DNA of 64,000 nucleotides, from contig OZ022576.1 of NCBI GenBank assembly GCA_963669155.1, positions 10,232,710 through 10,296,709 on the forward strand. Reading direction: 5' to 3'. This DNA comes from Arbacia lixula (lineage: Eukaryota; Echinodermata; Echinoidea; Arbacioida; Arbaciidae). A model generated the notes under the pieces. That model was given only the letters and a program-made list of their open reading frames with translations, had not been told where the DNA came from and searched no databases. This document shows positions 1-59,050 of this stretch, piece after piece (position 1 is the first letter of the stretch; each line of letters opens with the position of its first letter). Made by a program: the position numbers and the translations under genes.

Positions 1-191
1 AATTAAATAATTCACTGAAAATAGAATTCCCTTGATGTAAAGTTCAGCAATCCAACCACTAGAATCGATCGCCATTGAATCAGTCATTGACCTAACGGAT
101 GCAAATATCCACACCGAATACAAATGCAAGTCATCACATAATACGTTAACACCTGTGTTTTTTTTTTTTTTTTTTTTTTTTTGATGGAAGC
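1..191 (-). other. DUR3 3' flank / 3' UTR with A25 tract
   Basis: On the minus strand, nine bases after the TGA stop comes an uninterrupted run of 25 A (plus-strand T158-T182). I see no clear AATAAA before the window edge, so the 3' end of the transcript may lie outside the window. The genomic A-run would also prime oligo-dT artificially. Confidence 0.6.
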
Positions 192-46695
<46,504 letters not shown>

Positions 46696-47640
46696 GCCCC
46701 CGGGAGGTACGGCTAAACGACGCAGTGAAGATACCCACTTCTCCTCTATAGTAGATGTGAATGTGTTTGGTGCGGTGAAGTCAAAGTCAATTACAACACG
46801 GATGCAGTCTGTGATTTTGAGTGGTATCCGCAAGCGAGTTAAAGTTTGAGAAATAGTTAATAATCAAGCCATCCAAGTAACATAAGTGCTTTCGTAGAGA
46901 ACGAGTTGCTCAGATATCAACATATGAGAGTGATTCAAAGTTCTTATGTAATACTCTTTTCGTTAGTTTTAAATTATCGGGTTATACTGGTCGGGAGGCT
47001 TCCGAATGAAAACGTGGTCAGGAATATCATTTTACTCAAAAAGTTGTAGCTTGCTCGACTTTCGTCATTGTCTTTATAACCAAGTTCTTATAATCCTCTT
47101 GTCATGCTTGAATGAAAAGTGTGACTTTTCTTTACCAACCCTTCGTAATATAAGCACTGATGATGTATGATAAACTTTCAGGTGACGTATGTCCGAAGGC
47201 CGAGTAAATACTAAAAAGATGGTGTCCCCAGCAAACAGATGTTAAATGCGTTGTCGAAAACTAGCGAGAGCGGTGTTTACCCCCACAGCCAACATTAAAT
47301 TCCACGCGTCTACGATGAACCATACACGGTGCAGTGCTCACGAGTTCTTCTCTGCCTGCCACTTTTCTCCGACTAAAGCCATAGACGTGGTGAATGGTAC
47401 CCTATCCGCAATGATTAGCTCCCTATTGGACAGAGCTCCCAGCACTCAATTTACGTTGGCATAGCAACGGCGTTGTCTTTATCCCCTCCTTCATGCACGC
47501 CACGATCAGCTACTGTAATGTATTGCGGCAAAGCTAAAGAGCGTTTTTTACGGGCTGTGATGCGAGCGCTCTGTGAGCCTGTGCTGAACGTTACGCGCTG
47601 ATTGAAAGTTATATCAGTGTGACAGTTGATATGGTGCCCT
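46696..47640 (-). promoter_or_regulatory. DUR3 5' UTR and candidate promoter region
   Basis: Upstream of the DUR3 start codon. On the minus strand there is a TATAAA at 47078-47073 without a convincing initiator at the expected distance, and a CCAAT box at about 47427. The 47230-47600 stretch is GC-richer than its surroundings. The transcription start is not determined. Confidence 0.25.
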
Positions 47641-48321
47641 TTAATCCGGGTGATAACATTAAATTAACGACGGCGGGTTGATTAGAGAAAGTCAACCATT
47701 TCTATGATAAGCATCAATTTATCATATAGCTTTATACATTGACATAGGTATACATATTACTGAAATTCAGACACTGAAACGCTAAGGAATGGCAAATTCA
47801 CATAACAATTTTGTGAACAATATGATTGTTGGTGACAAAATATCATCAATCATGATTTTAATGTCAGTTAATGTATTTAATTCACTTTTTGATAATATTT
47901 AGGCCTATATGAAAATTATTAAAAAGTAAAAACGCACGCATTCCACTAACGTAACATGGTACCTCCGCTTCCGTAATTTCACTGGGCAGTGATCAGACAA
48001 TTATTAAAGTTATGACAATTATTGTTTGTTTGATTGGTTTAGGATCCCCCTTTTAAGGGATCTCGTTTAACCATACTGGTTATAATCATGATAGCATACC
48101 GGAAGTCATACTCTTTGGAGGGTAATTTCACTAGAGATTTTGATGGCACAATTGAGGCTGTATCGATTTTTTTTTTTGAAAGGTCTATTTTCTTTTATTT
48201 TGCTTCCCATCTCTCGAGGAGTGCAGCATATATTTTCAATTTGCAATATTTAACATACTTTATACAGTTCGATTTTATATATCTTGAGATAAGTCTCGAT
48301 TCGTAAGGATATCTGCCAAAA

Positions 48322-48358
48322 GCCCCCCCCCCCCCCCCCAACACACACACACACACAC
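48322..48358. repeat. Poly-C plus (CA)n
   Basis: A C run of about 16 followed by about 9 CA units. Confidence 0.93.
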
Positions 48359-49165
48359 GCTTTTTTACCCTTATTTATCATTTGAACCCCATAATGTGCA
48401 GACTGATAATCATCCCCTCTAAACACCAGTCTCCTCCAAACAGTCTCACCCAGGCGCCCACTCAGGTATGGAAAATCACTTACAGCTGTATTTATAGCAA
48501 TTAACGTCTCACCAAGCGCCATGCTGCTTTTGTCACGTTTAGAATTATGAGAAATTTGAGAAAGTTAAATATCATTTTATTTCCCGCTGGTGACACGACT
48601 GAACATCGAAATTATAAATGAGCTAGGGTTCACTCTTTCTGCGCATTGCGTTTGAAAGGCGACGAGAAAGCGGACAAGGGCAATTTACTTGGGTGAGGGA
48701 GATGTTGACTCAGGAATGGTCATAGATCGAACCCTACTGTATGTCTACACTACGGCTGGTGACGTCATGCATGTCACCAGATCCACCTCTGTATTGTTTG
48801 CTATTACGTAGGTGTTTGGTCCATATTCAACATGTTCAAATACATGTATGTTCTTTAAGTGTAGTTTCAAATGTTAGGGGTTTCGGAAATTGTGACAATG
48901 TATAGACGTGACATATCATTCATATATTCGAGTCAAGTGTATGCTGTCTTTAGTTTGGCTGGAGCTCAGTTTATCCCAAGCCCCAAAGCCCAATTCCGTA
49001 TAAACATCACTCCCACTTCTATTAGTTGCAATCCATGCTCAGTACGACGGATATGGCTTAATGGATTTGATCTGTATACATTAGTATGTATTGTATTCAT
49101 AGATGAATGGATACGACTTAAACTTTGCTCCATCTCCACTCGGTAATGTGTGTAGGTCTAAGGTG

Positions 49166-49227
<62 letters not shown>

Positions 49228-49252
49228 TGTCTGTGTGTGTGTCTGTGTGTGA
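49166..49252. repeat. (GT)n microsatellite
   Basis: More than 30 GT units with CTGT interruptions at the right end, then a CT/TTC-rich stretch to about 49370. Confidence 0.95.
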
Positions 49253-51614
49253 ACATACGCTCCCCCGATGGGCATGTGTTTTTCTTTTTCTTCTGTCCCC
49301 TTCTCTCTATTTCTCTACCCCCTCCTTTGATCTCTTCTTCTTCCTCCTCCCCCTCCTCATCCTCTTTTCATCCAGAGTTCCATTTCTTCCCAATACCAGC
49401 AAATGAAAAAGAAAAGGTTCGTAATCAAATCCACACATCTTGGAAAGTGCAAACTTTGTCAATTTAACAACATTTCGCTGCAATGATATCCAAAATGGAG
49501 GAAGCGATGCGTGATCATTTTGGAGCATTTTTATTTGCATGACCTATTAATGGAGCATGTTGTTTTTTTTACTGTAGGATGGCTACAGTGTCGAAACTTG
49601 AATACAATATCCGTGGCCAAATGGTGAATGAAGGGGCTGCCCACATATGCCATGATACATTATGCGTCCGTTTATCAAGCTCAGTAAAAATAAAGTGTGG
49701 ACTAACTCAATTAATGCGCACTCCTCTTTGATCTTGTTATCAAGTCACCACGCTACTCCTGCCCGGTGCTGCAGACAATATCATGATTTGATTCGAGGGT
49801 TAAACTATTCCAGGTCATCTAGGCCAAGATGGGTAGATGGGGAACATGCAGATTAGTGTCTGTTCAGCTTCACATTCGCACACGGTGTCGCCATCCTCCC
49901 CTTTTCTGCGTCAGAGCTTTGCAGCGTCCCCGTGATGTAATCATGACTACATGAATCATGCCGTGATCGAGCTTGCTGGTATAGATACCGTAGGCTGAAG
50001 TAGAGCTTGTGTGACATTGATTTGTCCTAGCCCGATTCATTCAGATGATGTGCACGGCTTAGCTCTGCCGTCTTTTTCACGTTGGTCTCAACAATGTGGG
50101 TCTGAACTTCCGGGAGCGGTCTTGGGTTAACCTTAGGAAAACGGGTTTTGGATATGTCACATTGCACTTTGGTACTCGATGTGCGTCTCTTTAGTAGTTG
50201 TACTAGTGTATTGTCGAATAGTTTGCATATGAGATAGTTAATCGGTACCGCTGCGAAAATACTCTGTGTCCCCCATTCGATTAAATTAATGTGACGCATG
50301 CCACAGTGCGTGACCATGCGCATTGAAGTATGAAGTGTACAGTCTTTTCCGGGGTGAATCATGAAATTTTTGACGAACCATGCATGCAGAAAGATGACAT
50401 TGATAACCATTATTTTATAAACATGACATTGAAAAGCCATTTTTACATGAACATGAAATTGAAAAAAAGGGATCTCGTCTAATGTGACTCTAGGGGATTA
50501 CCATTGTGCTGGAAAGGCGTGGTGGGTGTGTGGATGACATCCTAGGTTGGTACAGTAACATCAAACATCAAACATGGCAAATGAACAAGCAGTCAAATAG
50601 GGATGACGACACAAACATTAAATAGAATTGCTAGACATTGCTAGAATTACAGCTGCACCAAATTCATTTTTGCTATTTCTATTCATGTTTCATCTTCCAA
50701 CCTTAAGTAAATTCAGTTCTGCAATCCAAAATGCAGAACCATGCAGTAATGGAATTGGCGGTGTCATTGCTGATATCACTTTATGACGTCGGTCATTTGT
50801 TCCGCTAACATGCTATAGACATGCTAGCGTCAACTACCACCATGAATTTGATCAATTACAATACATGTCTCTTACGGAGTCTTCATAATTCTTATACGGT
50901 ATATTGCAAGGAACTTTACCATGACGATTGCCATGTTGACATGGATTATGTTCCATTTTGTTATGACTGTACAATTGTGGCATATACAGCAGACCTATAC
51001 ATCAGGAGTTGCAGATGTCTATGTTAATGTCATTTTGTGAGCTCTCCCATTTAGACGAAGAAGGGAAGAAGTAATAAAGTCGGTATCATAGTCAGGAAAA
51101 AAAGAAACATATTGAATCGCACTTGAGACGTCAATGCATTTGCTATTGAACTTGCCGTTCAATTATGACCGCCTAGAAGCATACGTCTTCTTAGAAACAT
51201 AAGAAGACTAGTATTCATTGGATGACAATATCAGCACACATTATTCCTACAAATGGATTCCCTTTTTTCCTCGCTTGGCTCCATACTAGGATTAGTTAAT
51301 GCTAAACATTCTAACGGCACTAACTGGTTGTAGAACTTTTAGTGTTTAGAGTGATATACGAGTGGTCAATTACTGCGGTCCTACTGGAAGCCGTCAAGAG
51401 CATTCAAGAGCACCTCCGAGTGCCAAGGCTCAAAAGAAGCCATTAACCATGATGAAGTCAATCAGTATTCTAGAAGAATTTCGAATAAAATCTGCTGGTG
51501 ACCTTTCGGTGGCGATACCTGGCAAAAGCCATATCGATCACAAACTCTTGGCTGATCTTGATGAATTTGATAAGGACCCATTAATCATATGAATTGTGAA
51601 AACAATTATCAATA

Positions 51615-52205
51615 CCCAGGGAGCAAGACAAGTTTACATGACATGGGCTGTTGTAACAGATTGTTTGGTATAAATGTGTTCGGAAGACCAGTCCGCACAT
51701 TTTCTGTGTGGACTACCTTTGCGATATGCTGCTGGAAATATATGACAGCCATTTTTCAAAATGGCCGCCACGGAAATGTAGTATTGACCACTATTTAAAA
51801 TAACATTTGAATGGAGCATTTTCCCACATCATATGGGGTATCATATTAAAGTACATTACATTTTTTACAAGATGGTACCTGATTTGTTAGGCTTTGTGGT
51901 GATTTTTATAGCAGTTCGGGGCAAAGATTTCTTCCAAAGATCTTAATTTAAGGGTATTACACATTCTTTCATATTTCCGACAATTTATTAATTAACGAAA
52001 TGGAACTTGTCAAATGTTATCTTAAATAGTGGTCAATACTACATTTCCTCGGCGGTCATCTTGAAAAATGGCTGCCATTTCTTTCCAGCAGCATTTCGCA
52101 AAGGTAGTCCACATAGAAAATGTGCAGACTGGTCTTCCGAACAAATTTATACCAAACAACCTTTTACAAAAGCCCATGACATGTAAACCTGTCTTGCTCC
52201 CTGGG
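51615..52205. mobile_element. 591-bp transposon with ~190-bp inverted arms, TA target
   Basis: Left arm 51615 to about 51800 (CCCAGGGAGCAAGACAAGTT, GTTTGGTATAAAT, CAGTCCGCACATTTTCTGTG, GTAGTATTGACCACTATTTA) is mirrored by the right arm about 52022 to 52205. Flanked by TA on both sides. The centre (51800-52020) is AT-rich and non-coding. TA-flanked long-armed elements like this are usually Tc1/mariner-mobilised MITEs; that assignment is inference. A solo half lies in DUR3 intron 5. Confidence 0.88.
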
Positions 52206-53156
52206 TATACAGAGTTAATCACTTTAGCGTTCTGTTGTCTGTAAAGTCCTAACATGCCTAATAGCACCTTTGTCATTTTACACTCAAAGATAAATGAGAC
52301 GTCTTTGACCTGCCAAACTTACAACCCGCCGGCTATTCTAACATCACATCTGATCTTCGCCTTACACATCCCACATCATGTGAATAAACGTCTCATTCTA
52401 TTTATCAATAATTATCTCGCGTAAATATTTGAGATTATTTCCGCCACTAAGAATACACGTCGTTGTAAACGCACCTGTCGCGCAGCTTCTAATAGCCTAA
52501 TCAATAGTATGTCTGTCATCTTGATCCCCTTCTCACATCAAACATACAGCACACATGCCAGCACGAACCGAGGTGGCAGCGTCTACCTACTATCAGTAAT
52601 GAATACTGGCTTTCAGAAGGAGGAGGCAACAGAAAACATGAAGTGATACTTCCGTATAGCGCAAAGTCGTAATAGCTTATAAGATGGTGAAGGTTACTTT
52701 CGTTTACAAAACAAAATCATGAAGATAGTAGATGTAATAGTCAAATCTAAAAAAACTATACCTTGCCTAACATATAGATGAGGAATGGAGGGATATGTAT
52801 CAAGAAATTCCCTGATTTCAAAATGGCGTTGTGAAATCAACATGGTAAAATTATCATTGTTCCTCGCTTTTTTCATCCTAGATCCTACACTAATCTGGAA
52901 CGGGTACTACTGAATAGGTACGAAATATTTCGTGTTGATATTTATGTGACTTCCAACGCGTTTAAAACAGCTAGGAGTGAACTAAATTCTTATCGAAACC
53001 ATTTCAATGCCATTTTACATTCCACGAAGGTTCTTCATGTTTTATATCTTGAAAATGCTCACTTGCATATCTTACTGTTATAGCAATATTGCTACGTTGA
53101 AATGTATTGAAACTCTATTCAGTTATTATTGTCTCATGAATGTATCGAAATCACAT

Positions 53157-53240
53157 GTGGTGTGTGTGTGTGTGTGTATGTGTATGTGTTTGTGTGTATG
53201 TGTGTGTGTGTTTGTGCGTGTGTGTGTGGGGGGGGGGGGT
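53157..53240. repeat. (GT)n plus poly-G
   Basis: Interrupted GT units ending in a G run of about 12. Confidence 0.93.
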
Positions 53241-54474
53241 CTTCATAGTTAGTATTACCTACATTTTATCTGTTACCTTAAAACACGTTTTTTTAAGTAT
53301 TCATCTGAAGTTGATGTTTCATAGGTTAAAACAAAATCTGTTAAAAATCATCATGTTACATATGAAATCTAAGGGCATCTGGGTTTATTAGTCAACACCT
53401 TTAACTCTGTAGCGTTTTGCAGCAGAAATACAATCACTATCATGCCTGTTAATTCTGTTATCATGCTCATAGATAAGTATTCCATTGGTCTGGCACGGGT
53501 AGGGTCAAAGCAACGATATATGAAGTAGAGCGCTTCATTCATCCTTGGTCAAAGGAAATACGCTGACGCCTACATGAGCTCTACCACGGTACGGCAGTGT
53601 AAAAGAATTATGATTAGGTGAACGTAAAAAAAATAGAACGCCTCTCTCAATTCAACACTATACAACGTACACACTGATATCGGATTCTCTTTGTTCAAAA
53701 TGTGTAACAATCATTTATGATTTGACATGATTCACTTGATGCAATCTGACATAACATAGTACAGTACATTACACGTTCTTATTTGTATCATCGTCATCAT
53801 TTGCATAATTGTATAGGGAATGAAATAATTGGTTTGATACCATTACCCGTTGGTTTTGTGCATTATCAATGTAACCTCCATTAACGGTAGACTTTTAGTA
53901 ATCAAATCCGCTTATAAGTGTATGAAAATCTGATATTTCCTTCGCCTGTTGAGAGACTTTCCATTATCCAAATGAAAGTGCGTGCAATGGATGGATATTT
54001 GACGTGTCAGGGACACGTGTTCCGGTGGATTATTCATGTCTCAAGGCATCAGCTTGCACTTAAATAATCATATTTCATAAGGCTGACGTGTGATGAAGGT
54101 TTACTATGTAGACCAGGTAGACGTGCTCTATATCATTCACTTAAGAATTCTCATTTTAAAAAAGAGAGTGTTCCTCTTTTGAACCATAATGGATAATGGA
54201 TTACGACCTTTAATGGATACCCCAACGGAACAAGTTACAAAATAAATACGAGAAACTCCCGTATTTTTGTCGTGCCTCTTTATGTCTACTGGAAACCTAC
54301 GTACTTAAGCCGAATTACAATCAACACCCCTTTAAAATATTTGCCTGGTTTATACTCCTACTGCATGCATTTAAGCGCGTCGATATTCTTTTCTTGTATC
54401 TCTCCAAAAATTACATATATCATGAATCTCCGTCTTTCTTCTTCGTTTTGGTTATTCCTACCCCTCCCCCGCCC

Positions 54475-54505
54475 TTCCCCCCCCCCCCCTCTCCCCCTCA
54501 CCACC

Positions 54506-54541
<36 letters not shown>

Positions 54542-54542
54542 C
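54475..54542. repeat. Poly-C plus (CT)n
   Basis: A C run, CCCTCACCACC spacer, then about 14 CT units. Confidence 0.93.
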
Positions 54543-54654
54543 TCTCTTTCTCTCCCATTCTTCCTTTCCACCCTTGCCTCTCCCTTTTTCCATCTTGCCA
54601 TCTTTTTTCTGATAAGCATACACAAATCTGACCATTGATCATGGGCAAAAATAA

Positions 54655-55035
54655 GAAACTCTAGGCATACACTCAATAGTAGTCATGGTAGTAAGGATAG
54701 CGCGCTCCATTCTCTAAATAAATGAAAAACAAGTAGAAATGATATCTTGGAACGAGGAGGAATTGAACCTGCAATCTACTGCTTACGGGCTGCGACTTAA
54801 CCGCGCAAGCTAATTCTAGCATGTCTTGTTCACGGATCAAGACACGATAACATGTAAATAAATACCTAAGAGTCTCACTCAATCTTACTCATTGATATTC
54901 ATGAGTAGTCCGTCGTAAGGATCATTCGGCTAGATATTGGTGAATGGGTTTTCTGGGGTAACTTCAATTTTTAAAATCGATTTTAGGCATACACCCAGCA
55001 GTAGGAAGGACTGTGCTCCATCATGCAAATCAATG
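54655..55035 (-). mobile_element. Dimeric tRNA-derived SINE-like element, copy 2
   Basis: Same plan as copy 1 at 4323-4746. Body blocks at 54662-54735 and 54940-55035 surround a tRNA-like head whose B box, GGTTCAATTCC on the minus strand (54769-54759), is closer to consensus, and whose A box covers GGTTAAGTCGCAGCCCG (about 54801-54785). No poly(A) remnant at the left edge. Confidence 0.75.
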
Positions 55036-55430
55036 AAAAACACGATAGTGTTTACGGATTAAGAAGGATACTGGGAGTTATAGTTAGTGCTCACACAGCA
55101 CATCAGTAAACTTGGAAATTGTCCTTGTTGGTCAGCTTTCGAGCAAGGCCTTCTGGACTTTCGAGTTTCGGCCTAGGAGTTGTGTTCGAACTTGTGGTCT
55201 AACAAAGTTTACTTGGACCTCGCATGCAGCCGTTATTTCATCCCCCAGAAAAGGTTGATTTCAGGCTAGCGCTGGTCTCCACGGAAGAACGGGCCGTGTC
55301 CTCTGCAACGCCCGTCCTTGGATATAGCAAGAATGCATGAAAGGCCACGCTTTCCGCCGACAGTCAAGTTCGGGTACGTGCCACAAACTCCACGAAGGCC
55401 GGCCAAGGTCACATAATAGTACAGCCGGGG

Positions 55431-55466
55431 TATAAATAAAAAATCAGACTGTGAGTTGGGTCAGTT
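55431..55466 (+). promoter_or_regulatory. Candidate core promoter: TATA box plus initiator
   Basis: TATAAATA at 55431-55438 and TCAGTT at 55461-55466. With A at 55463 as +1, the TATA box starts at -32, the canonical spacing. About 180 bp of GC-richer sequence lies directly upstream (55240-55430). The first ATG downstream is at 55529 (CATCCATGG, good context) and opens 57 codons, or about 14 codons before a possible donor CAT|GTAAAG. No gene body is recognised, so this may drive a non-coding or repeat-derived transcript. Confidence 0.45.
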
Positions 55467-56137
55467 TTTAGCAGTCCTTAGTCTATTCACCTCTACATTA
55501 AGAGTTGTAGCGTCAGTTCAATTCATCCATGGCATTTCGTCATACGTTGTACTGCAGTTTATTAGTACATGTAAAGTATTCTGAATACTACCATGAATAT
55601 GATTGCGAGAGACTGAGACTTTTCTGTGATGGTGTTGCCGTTGGTGGTATGTCACGCTATCACTTAGCTGGATGGAGCATGTGTTTGTTTATAGTGCAGT
55701 AAATAAGACCTATACACGCAACTGCAAAACATCAAACAGAGAGAAACAAAATGTATTTCACGCTACCACATAACGTATATATAAATGTCAACGATAGAGT
55801 GGAGAATATGATAATACGTGCATTACAGTGAAGTGAATAAGACCTACAAAACACATCAAAAATCCCCCTATTGTTATGAAATTATTGTTACATTATTGAT
55901 GCATGACATGAAAATAATTCTATAAATTATGTTTTACGAGCGTAATTTTTGTCTGTTTTTTTTCAATGATAGGCCTACTCTGTACAAAAAGAATAAAGGA
56001 AACTCTTCTTAACCATATACATATACCGGTAATTAAACTACGACCATTTAAGAATAGTCCAAGCAAACAAGTTAATTTCCGATCGAATTAATCCTTCAAA
56101 ACCCGGCGCTCGTCACCATTTAGCAAGTAAGTCCGGC

Positions 56138-56864
56138 CAGGGAAGTGTTATAAGAAGGAGTAGAAACTCGAGCATAATACATTCAAACATTTGTATAGGT
56201 TCTAAAGCCTGCTCATGAATGTCAAAAGAATTCCATAATCATGACAATGCTTTGATGTTCCATGTGCCAAGCCGACATTTAGCTGATGTCAACTTGAAAA
56301 GAAATTTCTTTAATTTCCCATTTGTCTGTAGACGTTTTGTTTTTGATAAATTCGTTTGCAAATTATAAGGAAGTTAACGGCAGATAATAACAGATCCTAA
56401 TACTCTGCTTTTGTTTCGAAAAGTATTGAGAAATCATTAAAAATCGGACATATAAGCTATTTGTATTAATTACAAAATTTACCAATTTCTTCACTTTCCG
56501 ACAACTTGTGCATTTGGGAGATTCAACCACCCTCAAAATGATGTATTAAGCTGTGTGTTATCATTAACGGCGTTTGTGTGTGTTTGCGTGAAGCAGAGAT
56601 ATTTTACTCGAAAAACTTGTTTATTTGTGTTTGCTGATACCTGTTGTGCTTATGGAAGTATTAATGTCATTAACAGAACGGGACAAGCGAAATGAGACTG
56701 TACATTTCTTTTGTTCTCCCTGATAAACCGTTGCCACACAATCATGTTCATAATTGCTCAAACACCTGAACAGCACCTGTTGAGAACACCATAACTTTTC
56801 AGCGGCTTGGCACATGGGTTCAAAGGAAGAAATTGGCTTCCTATCCTTCCATAACACATTGCTG
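56138..56864. mobile_element. 727-bp non-autonomous DNA transposon with 7-bp TSD, copy 2
   Basis: Termini CAGGGAAGTGTTAT (left) and CAGCAATGTGTTAT (right, reverse complement) are flanked by GTCCGGC at 56131-56137 and 56865-56871. Colinear with 34141-34865 throughout (for example CATTAAC-G-GTTTG, GGACAAGCGAAAT-AGACT, TTCTTTTGTTCTC). Internal inverted pair CCATGTGCCAAGCCG (~56260) and CGGCTTGGCACATGG (~56803). Confidence 0.9.
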
Positions 56865-56879
56865 GTCCGGCAGACTAAC

Positions 56880-57240
56880 CGTGTATTTTACAAAGAAACT
56901 TTAGGCATACACCCAGTAGTAAGGATAGTGTGCTCCATCCTTTAAATGAATGAAAAACAAGTCAGAAAAAAAAAATCTTAGAGCCAGACGACATTTGAAC
57001 CTGCAATCTACTGCTTACCGGGCAGCGACTTAGCCACGCAAGCCTTTTCTAGTTCACGGATCAAGACACGACAACAAATACCGAAAGGTTTCATTTAACA
57101 TGTTTAATCTGACTCATTAATATTCACGAGTAGACCGCCGTCTAGTAAGTACCATTTAGCTTAATTCTAGTGAAAGGGCTTTCTGGGGTAATATCAATTT
57201 ACAAAGAAATTTTTGGCATACACCCAGTAGTAAGGATAGC
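56880..57240 (-). mobile_element. Dimeric tRNA-derived SINE-like element, copy 3 (3' truncated)
   Basis: Same plan as the copies at 4.3 and 54.7 kb. The B box GGTTCAAATG is near 57001-56992 and the A box TGGCTAAGTCGCTGCCCGG near 57036-57018 on the minus strand. The left edge stops inside the body, a few bases from the 7-bp TSD of the adjacent transposon. The right edge runs into an inverted body copy at 57241-57345. Confidence 0.75.
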
Positions 57241-57345
57241 TTAGAATGTTTGTCATTCATTTGCAGAATGGAGCACGCTACCCTTGCTGCTAGGTGTATG
57301 ACATTTGTAAATTGGAATTACCCCAGAAAGACCTTTCATTAGAAT
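57167..57345. repeat. Inverted pair of SINE body sequences
   Basis: The body at 57167-57240 (CTTTCTGGGGTAAT, ATACACCCAGTAGTAAGG) is followed by its reverse complement through 57345 (AGGTGTATGACA, ATTACCCCAGAAAG). The result is a hairpin with ~70-bp arms. Confidence 0.85.
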
Positions 57346-57535
57346 GTAGCCAATCGTGTATTGTTGAGAATACTCCAAAGGTGCCCACTCGATCACTAGC
57401 CGTATTTCAAAATTAGGGAAGGAGGGGACGCCCTCAGACGCCCCAAAAGAAAACAAAACATGTGACAAGTTAAATTTGAAAAATAAGTCAAACGCGCGAA
57501 TCTCTTTTACCTTCTTCTGTTTCTCTTTCCCCTAC

Positions 57536-57537
<2 letters not shown>

Positions 57538-57605
<68 letters not shown>

Positions 57606-57640
57606 CCTCTCTTTCTCTCTCTCTCACTCTCCCCTCTCTC
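57538..57640. repeat. (CT)n microsatellite
   Basis: About 30 uninterrupted CT units, then degenerate CT sequence. Confidence 0.96.
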
Positions 57641-58084
57641 TGTATATAACTATTTATCTCCAATATATCCATCTCATAACAATACACTGAAATCACTCCC
57701 ACACATGTCTAACATGAGTTCATGTCGATTATTCAGGCCATAAAGTCATAATTACGTTCTTTAAGTGAAGGGCGAAACAAACAAGTTTATTTCTGGTTAA
57801 ATTTCCCTTCATAAGGCATATATGTCTAGAATTTGTATGTTAGGTTCATGAACCTATATTGTATCAAATCATTTATGTTGGTAAATAGTCTCTACAACAG
57901 ACATGGAAAAGGAAAATTAATAAGGGAATTGTGTTTTCTTAATGTTTTTCCAACAATCTAGTGAAAAATGATATTCATTATACTCATTTCATCTTTTCTC
58001 CTTCTTGCTGGTTGGTTTCTCTGTATCTTCACCCCTATCTCTCAACACTTTTCTCAGTTTGTCTTTCTCTTTCCCCTTTCTCCA

Positions 58085-58161
58085 TCTATTTTTCCTCCTT
58101 CTCTCTCTCTCCCTACTTTCCTCACTATCTCTCTCTCTCTCTTTCTCTCTGTTTCCCTCTC

Positions 58162-58199
<38 letters not shown>

Positions 58200-58230
58200 T
58201 CTGCCCCTCTTTCTCTTTCAGTCTCTCCCT
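58085..58230. repeat. CT-rich tract with (CT)n core
   Basis: Imperfect CT repeats with a pure core at about 58167-58196. Serine/leucine-rich frames through it are artefacts. Confidence 0.93.
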
Positions 58231-58994
58231 CTAATACACGAAACCTCTCCACTTTTCATAACTGAATCTGCTTCATTATTTTCACTGAATATCCTCCATG
58301 CAATAATGCACACTGACGGTGAGAACACATTCGTTAAAATTATGGAAATCATTCATCTGAAAAGTACTATTATTCATTTATTCATATTTGACATTAATTC
58401 GGGTAATGGCTGAACAAAAAACATTCTTTCACATACTGATTTACATGGAATTTGCGACGTACTCTCGCAAAACATGATGAAAATATACAACACCGATACA
58501 CGCACAATGTACCGTTTTACCCAATGTATATATAAACAAATTCCAAACAAATATATTCAATCAAATACCAACTCAACATACATGTACCAAATTAAAGTGT
58601 TTTCACTACATGTATTGGGATTTTCTCCCACAAACAGGCCTTACATTCATAAGCAATGAAACATTTCATAATCTTGTTTCTCATTACCATATCTGCTATG
58701 CACGTAACTAGCTGCTGCCTTGTGTTAAGACTAATACGAAATAAGCATATAACCCAAATTCATCATGAACAAGCACATGAAATATACAATAAAGAAGACA
58801 ATAGAATAAAGAAGACAATGGTTGACCTAGTAAAACCACTCTACTCTGGTGAAAATTAACGAAGTAAGATCAGATGAAGTAATGATAAAGAAATGGCTCA
58901 ATATTAAAATAAAAGTATTTATACAAGTATTACATTGGATCATATTCAATAGGTAGTTACTTGTCTTAGAACCACACAAGAAAAAGGGGGAATG

Positions 58995-59050
58995 TTTTTT
59001 TTTTTTTTCACGTGCGATACGATTGTTTTTTTTTTTTTTTTTTTTTTTTG
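58995..59050. repeat. Poly-T runs
   Basis: Two T runs (about 13 and 24) separated by CACGTGCGATACGATTG. Confidence 0.93.

Larger units (their letters stand above)
46867..51600. other. No supported gene (intergenic, right of DUR3)
   Basis: Apart from the candidate promoter, a C run with (CA)n at 48322-48358, and a (GT)n at 49166-49252, nothing is recognised. The largest frame (minus, 50440-50027, 137 codons) has no recognised motif. Confidence 0.6.
52206..54650. other. No supported gene
   Basis: Contains a (GT)n tract with poly-G at 53157-53240 and a C-rich/(CT)n tract at 54475-54542. The rest is unremarkable. Confidence 0.6.

Noticed and set aside
48725-48745. B-box-like GGGTTCGATCT on the minus strand
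   Set aside because: No A box at a suitable distance and no repeat body.
50027-50440. 137-codon minus-strand frame
   Set aside because: No recognisable motif, no splice context and no repeat support. Length alone is not enough.
57961-58413. 150-codon plus-strand frame
   Set aside because: Driven by CT-rich low-complexity sequence.
58656-58859. 67-codon plus-strand frame with a signal-peptide-like start
   Set aside because: The hydrophobic start followed by an AT-rich, unstructured tail in an AT-rich region is likely chance. No promoter or homology visible.
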